Source: an uncultured Collinsella sp. (GTDB lineage Bacteria > Actinomycetota > Coriobacteriia > Coriobacteriales > Coriobacteriaceae). From it: a stretch of DNA of 6,693 nucleotides. How positions within the stretch are numbered: position 1 is the stretch's first letter; each line of letters opens with the position of its first letter. The notes beneath the pieces are model-generated. The model did no database searches and was not told where the DNA came from. It worked only from the letters and a program-made list of their open reading frames with translations. This document shows positions 5,469-6,693 of the stretch, one piece after another. Made by a program: the position numbers and the translations under genes. The stretch covers positions 1 to 6,693 of the forward strand of contig CAKTUC010000064.1 in NCBI GenBank assembly GCA_934617135.1, read 5' to 3'.

Positions 5469-6647
5469 TTACTTGCCGTTGACGATGCGCTCGACATCGG
5501 AAGCGATCATGAACTCCTCGTCCGTGGGGATGACGAAGATCTTGACCTTGGAATCCTTGGCGGACAGGCACCAGGCGCCATCGCCACGCAGAGCGTTGCG
5601 AGCGTGATCCATCTTGACGCCCATAAAGGCCAGACGGTCGGCCACACCGGCGCGGACAGCCGGAGCGTGCTCGCCAATACCGGCAGTAAAGACGAGCGTA
5701 TCCATGCCGCACATGGAGGTTGCCATCTCGGCGGCCTTGGCGGCAATCTTGTAGACGAACATATCGAAGGCGAGTTGAGCCTCAGGATCGCCAGCAGCGG
5801 CGAGCTCCTCGACGTTGCGGCAGTCGTTGGTCTTGCCACCGGTCACGGCCATGAGGCCGGACTTCTTGTTCATCATCTCGTCAACTTCGTCGAAGGTGTA
5901 GCCGCCCTCGCGCTGCAGATAGCACACGGTAGCCGGGTCGATGGAGCCGCAACGGGTACCCATCATGACGCCGTCGAGCGGGGTGAGGCCCATGGTGGTG
6001 TCCATGCACTTGCCGTCCTCGATAGCGCACAGGGAAGCGCCGGAGCCAATGTGGCACACAACGACCTTGCGAGCCTCGCCGTTGGTCATCTCGGCAACCT
6101 TCTTGGAGATGTAGCGGTAGCTGGTGCCGTGAGCGCCGTACTTACGGATGTGCAGCTTGTCGCAGACATCCTTGGGCAGGGCGTAGGTTTTGGCGACCTC
6201 GGGCATGTTGAAGTGGAAGGCGGTGTCGTAGACCGTGACGTTGGGCAGGTCGGGATACTGCTCCAGGCAGAACTCGATAACGTTGGCCTCGGGGTTGTTG
6301 TGCAGCGGAGCGAGCGGGGCAACCTCGCGGATCTTGGCGAGAACGTCCTCGTCGACGAGGGAGGAATCGCCAAAGTACCAACCGCCCTGAACGATGCGGT
6401 GGCCGATGCCCTCGATCTTGACGCCGTTGGCCTCGAGGTCCTTCAGGACGACCTCGATGGCGACCTTGTGGTCGGGGAACTCGATGTTCTCGGTCACCTT
6501 CTTGGAGCCGTTGGCAGCGTGGGTGAAGGTACCGCCGGTAAAGCAGACGCGCTCGCAGGAGCCCTTTGCGGACACCTTGTGGGACTTGGTATCGATGACC
6601 TGATACTTAAGGGTCGAAGATCCTGCGTTGACGACCAGAACGTTCAT
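5469..6647 (-). CDS. ackA: Acetate kinase paralogue with altered phosphate and nucleotide site residues
   Basis: This is a second 392-residue acetate kinase family protein, about 58% identical to its neighbour. It keeps Asn7, Ser10, Lys14, Arg84, His116, Asp141, His173, Arg232 and TDEE (376-379), so the fold and transfer chemistry should remain. It differs from its partner at normally conserved places: Thr12 for Ser12 in the first phosphate motif, Ser202 in HIGSGAS instead of HLGNGAS, Tyr177 in AHGTSYRY instead of SHRY, and His327 in FTAGIGEH instead of GIGEN. It shares Ala172, Gln87 and Trp90 with the other copy. AGGGAG at 6652-6657 lies four bases before the ATG. It is probably an active acyl kinase, perhaps with a changed phosphoryl donor, acyl substrate or rate. 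This is inference; plain acetate kinase remains possible. Confidence 0.93.
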   Translation of the reverse strand: MNVLVVNAGSSTLKYQVIDTKSHKVSAKGSCERVCFTGGTFTHAANGSKKVTENIEFPDHKVAIEVVLKDLEANGVKIEGIGHRIVQGGWYFGDSSLVDEDVLAKIREVAPLAPLHNNPEANVIEFCLEQYPDLPNVTVYDTAFHFNMPEVAKTYALPKDVCDKLHIRKYGAHGTSYRYISKKVAEMTNGEARKVVVCHIGSGASLCAIEDGKCMDTTMGLTPLDGVMMGTRCGSIDPATVCYLQREGGYTFDEVDEMMNKKSGLMAVTGGKTNDCRNVEELAAAGDPEAQLAFDMFVYKIAAKAAEMATSMCGMDTLVFTAGIGEHAPAVRAGVADRLAFMGVKMDHARNALRGDGAWCLSAKDSKVKIFVIPTDEEFMIASDVERIVNGK

Positions 6648-6651
6648 GTGT

Positions 6652-6657
6652 CTCCCT
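6652..6657 (-). promoter_or_regulatory. Shine-Dalgarno site of the upstream acetate kinase gene
   Basis: AGGGAG on the minus strand lies four bases before the ATG at 6645-6647. A small stem (GGCGG 6665-6669 with CCGCC 6677-6681) sits just upstream. The promoter is not visible and probably lies outside the window. Confidence 0.7.
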
Positions 6658-6693
6658 ACTAACAGGCGGTGTGGCGCCGCCAGGTTACATACG

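Noticed and set aside
4087..6662. Very long plus-strand frames (410 and 400 codons) opposite both ackA genes
   Set aside because: They are antisense shadows caused by strong third-position G/C preference in the acetate kinase genes. The minus-strand products are clear family members and the antisense products are not.

Overview
The window looks like chromosomal DNA of a GC-rich anaerobic actinobacterium, most likely a gut Coriobacteriia member of the Collinsella type. This is an inference from the base composition, the strong G/C preference at third codon positions, the acetate-forming Pta/AckA genes and general resemblance; no marker gene fixes the taxon. Five complete protein genes are supported, all typical in length for their families.

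Left part (about 1-2564). Bases 1-337 hold no convincing intact gene. They contain two related palindromic hairpin elements in opposite orientation and a short plus-strand reading frame whose last codons echo the end of the neighbouring glycosyltransferase. Then come two minus-strand genes transcribed right to left: glf (UDP-galactopyranose mutase, 1362-2564) followed, with an 8-base overlap, by a family 2 glycosyltransferase (338-1369). Together they suggest synthesis and transfer of a galactofuranose-containing surface glycan.

Middle (2565-4125). The glf/pta gap carries two divergent TATAAT boxes and a compact hairpin in the pta leader. pta (phosphate acetyltransferase, 2797-3777) runs on the plus strand. 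It faces the acetate kinase genes tail to tail across a 348-base gap, which holds a 127-base hairpin with 33-base arms, an unassigned stretch, and a clear terminator hairpin for ackA.

Right part (4126-6693). Two acetate kinase genes of 392 codons each lie in tandem on the minus strand, 164 bases apart, each with its own Shine-Dalgarno site. The first copy to be transcribed (5469-6647) is followed by a probable terminator, so the second copy (4126-5304) probably has its own promoter. Pta turns acetyl-CoA into acetyl phosphate and AckA turns that into acetate with ATP formation. Here the usual ackA-pta operon is replaced by a convergent arrangement with a duplicated kinase.

Most worth a second look: the second acetate kinase differs from its partner at several normally conserved nucleotide- or phosphate-site residues; both kinases carry an unusual acetate-pocket residue; and long hairpins lie beside convergent gene ends, one pair showing compensated base-pair changes. 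I see no mobile element with a transposase, no CRISPR array and no rRNA or tRNA gene.
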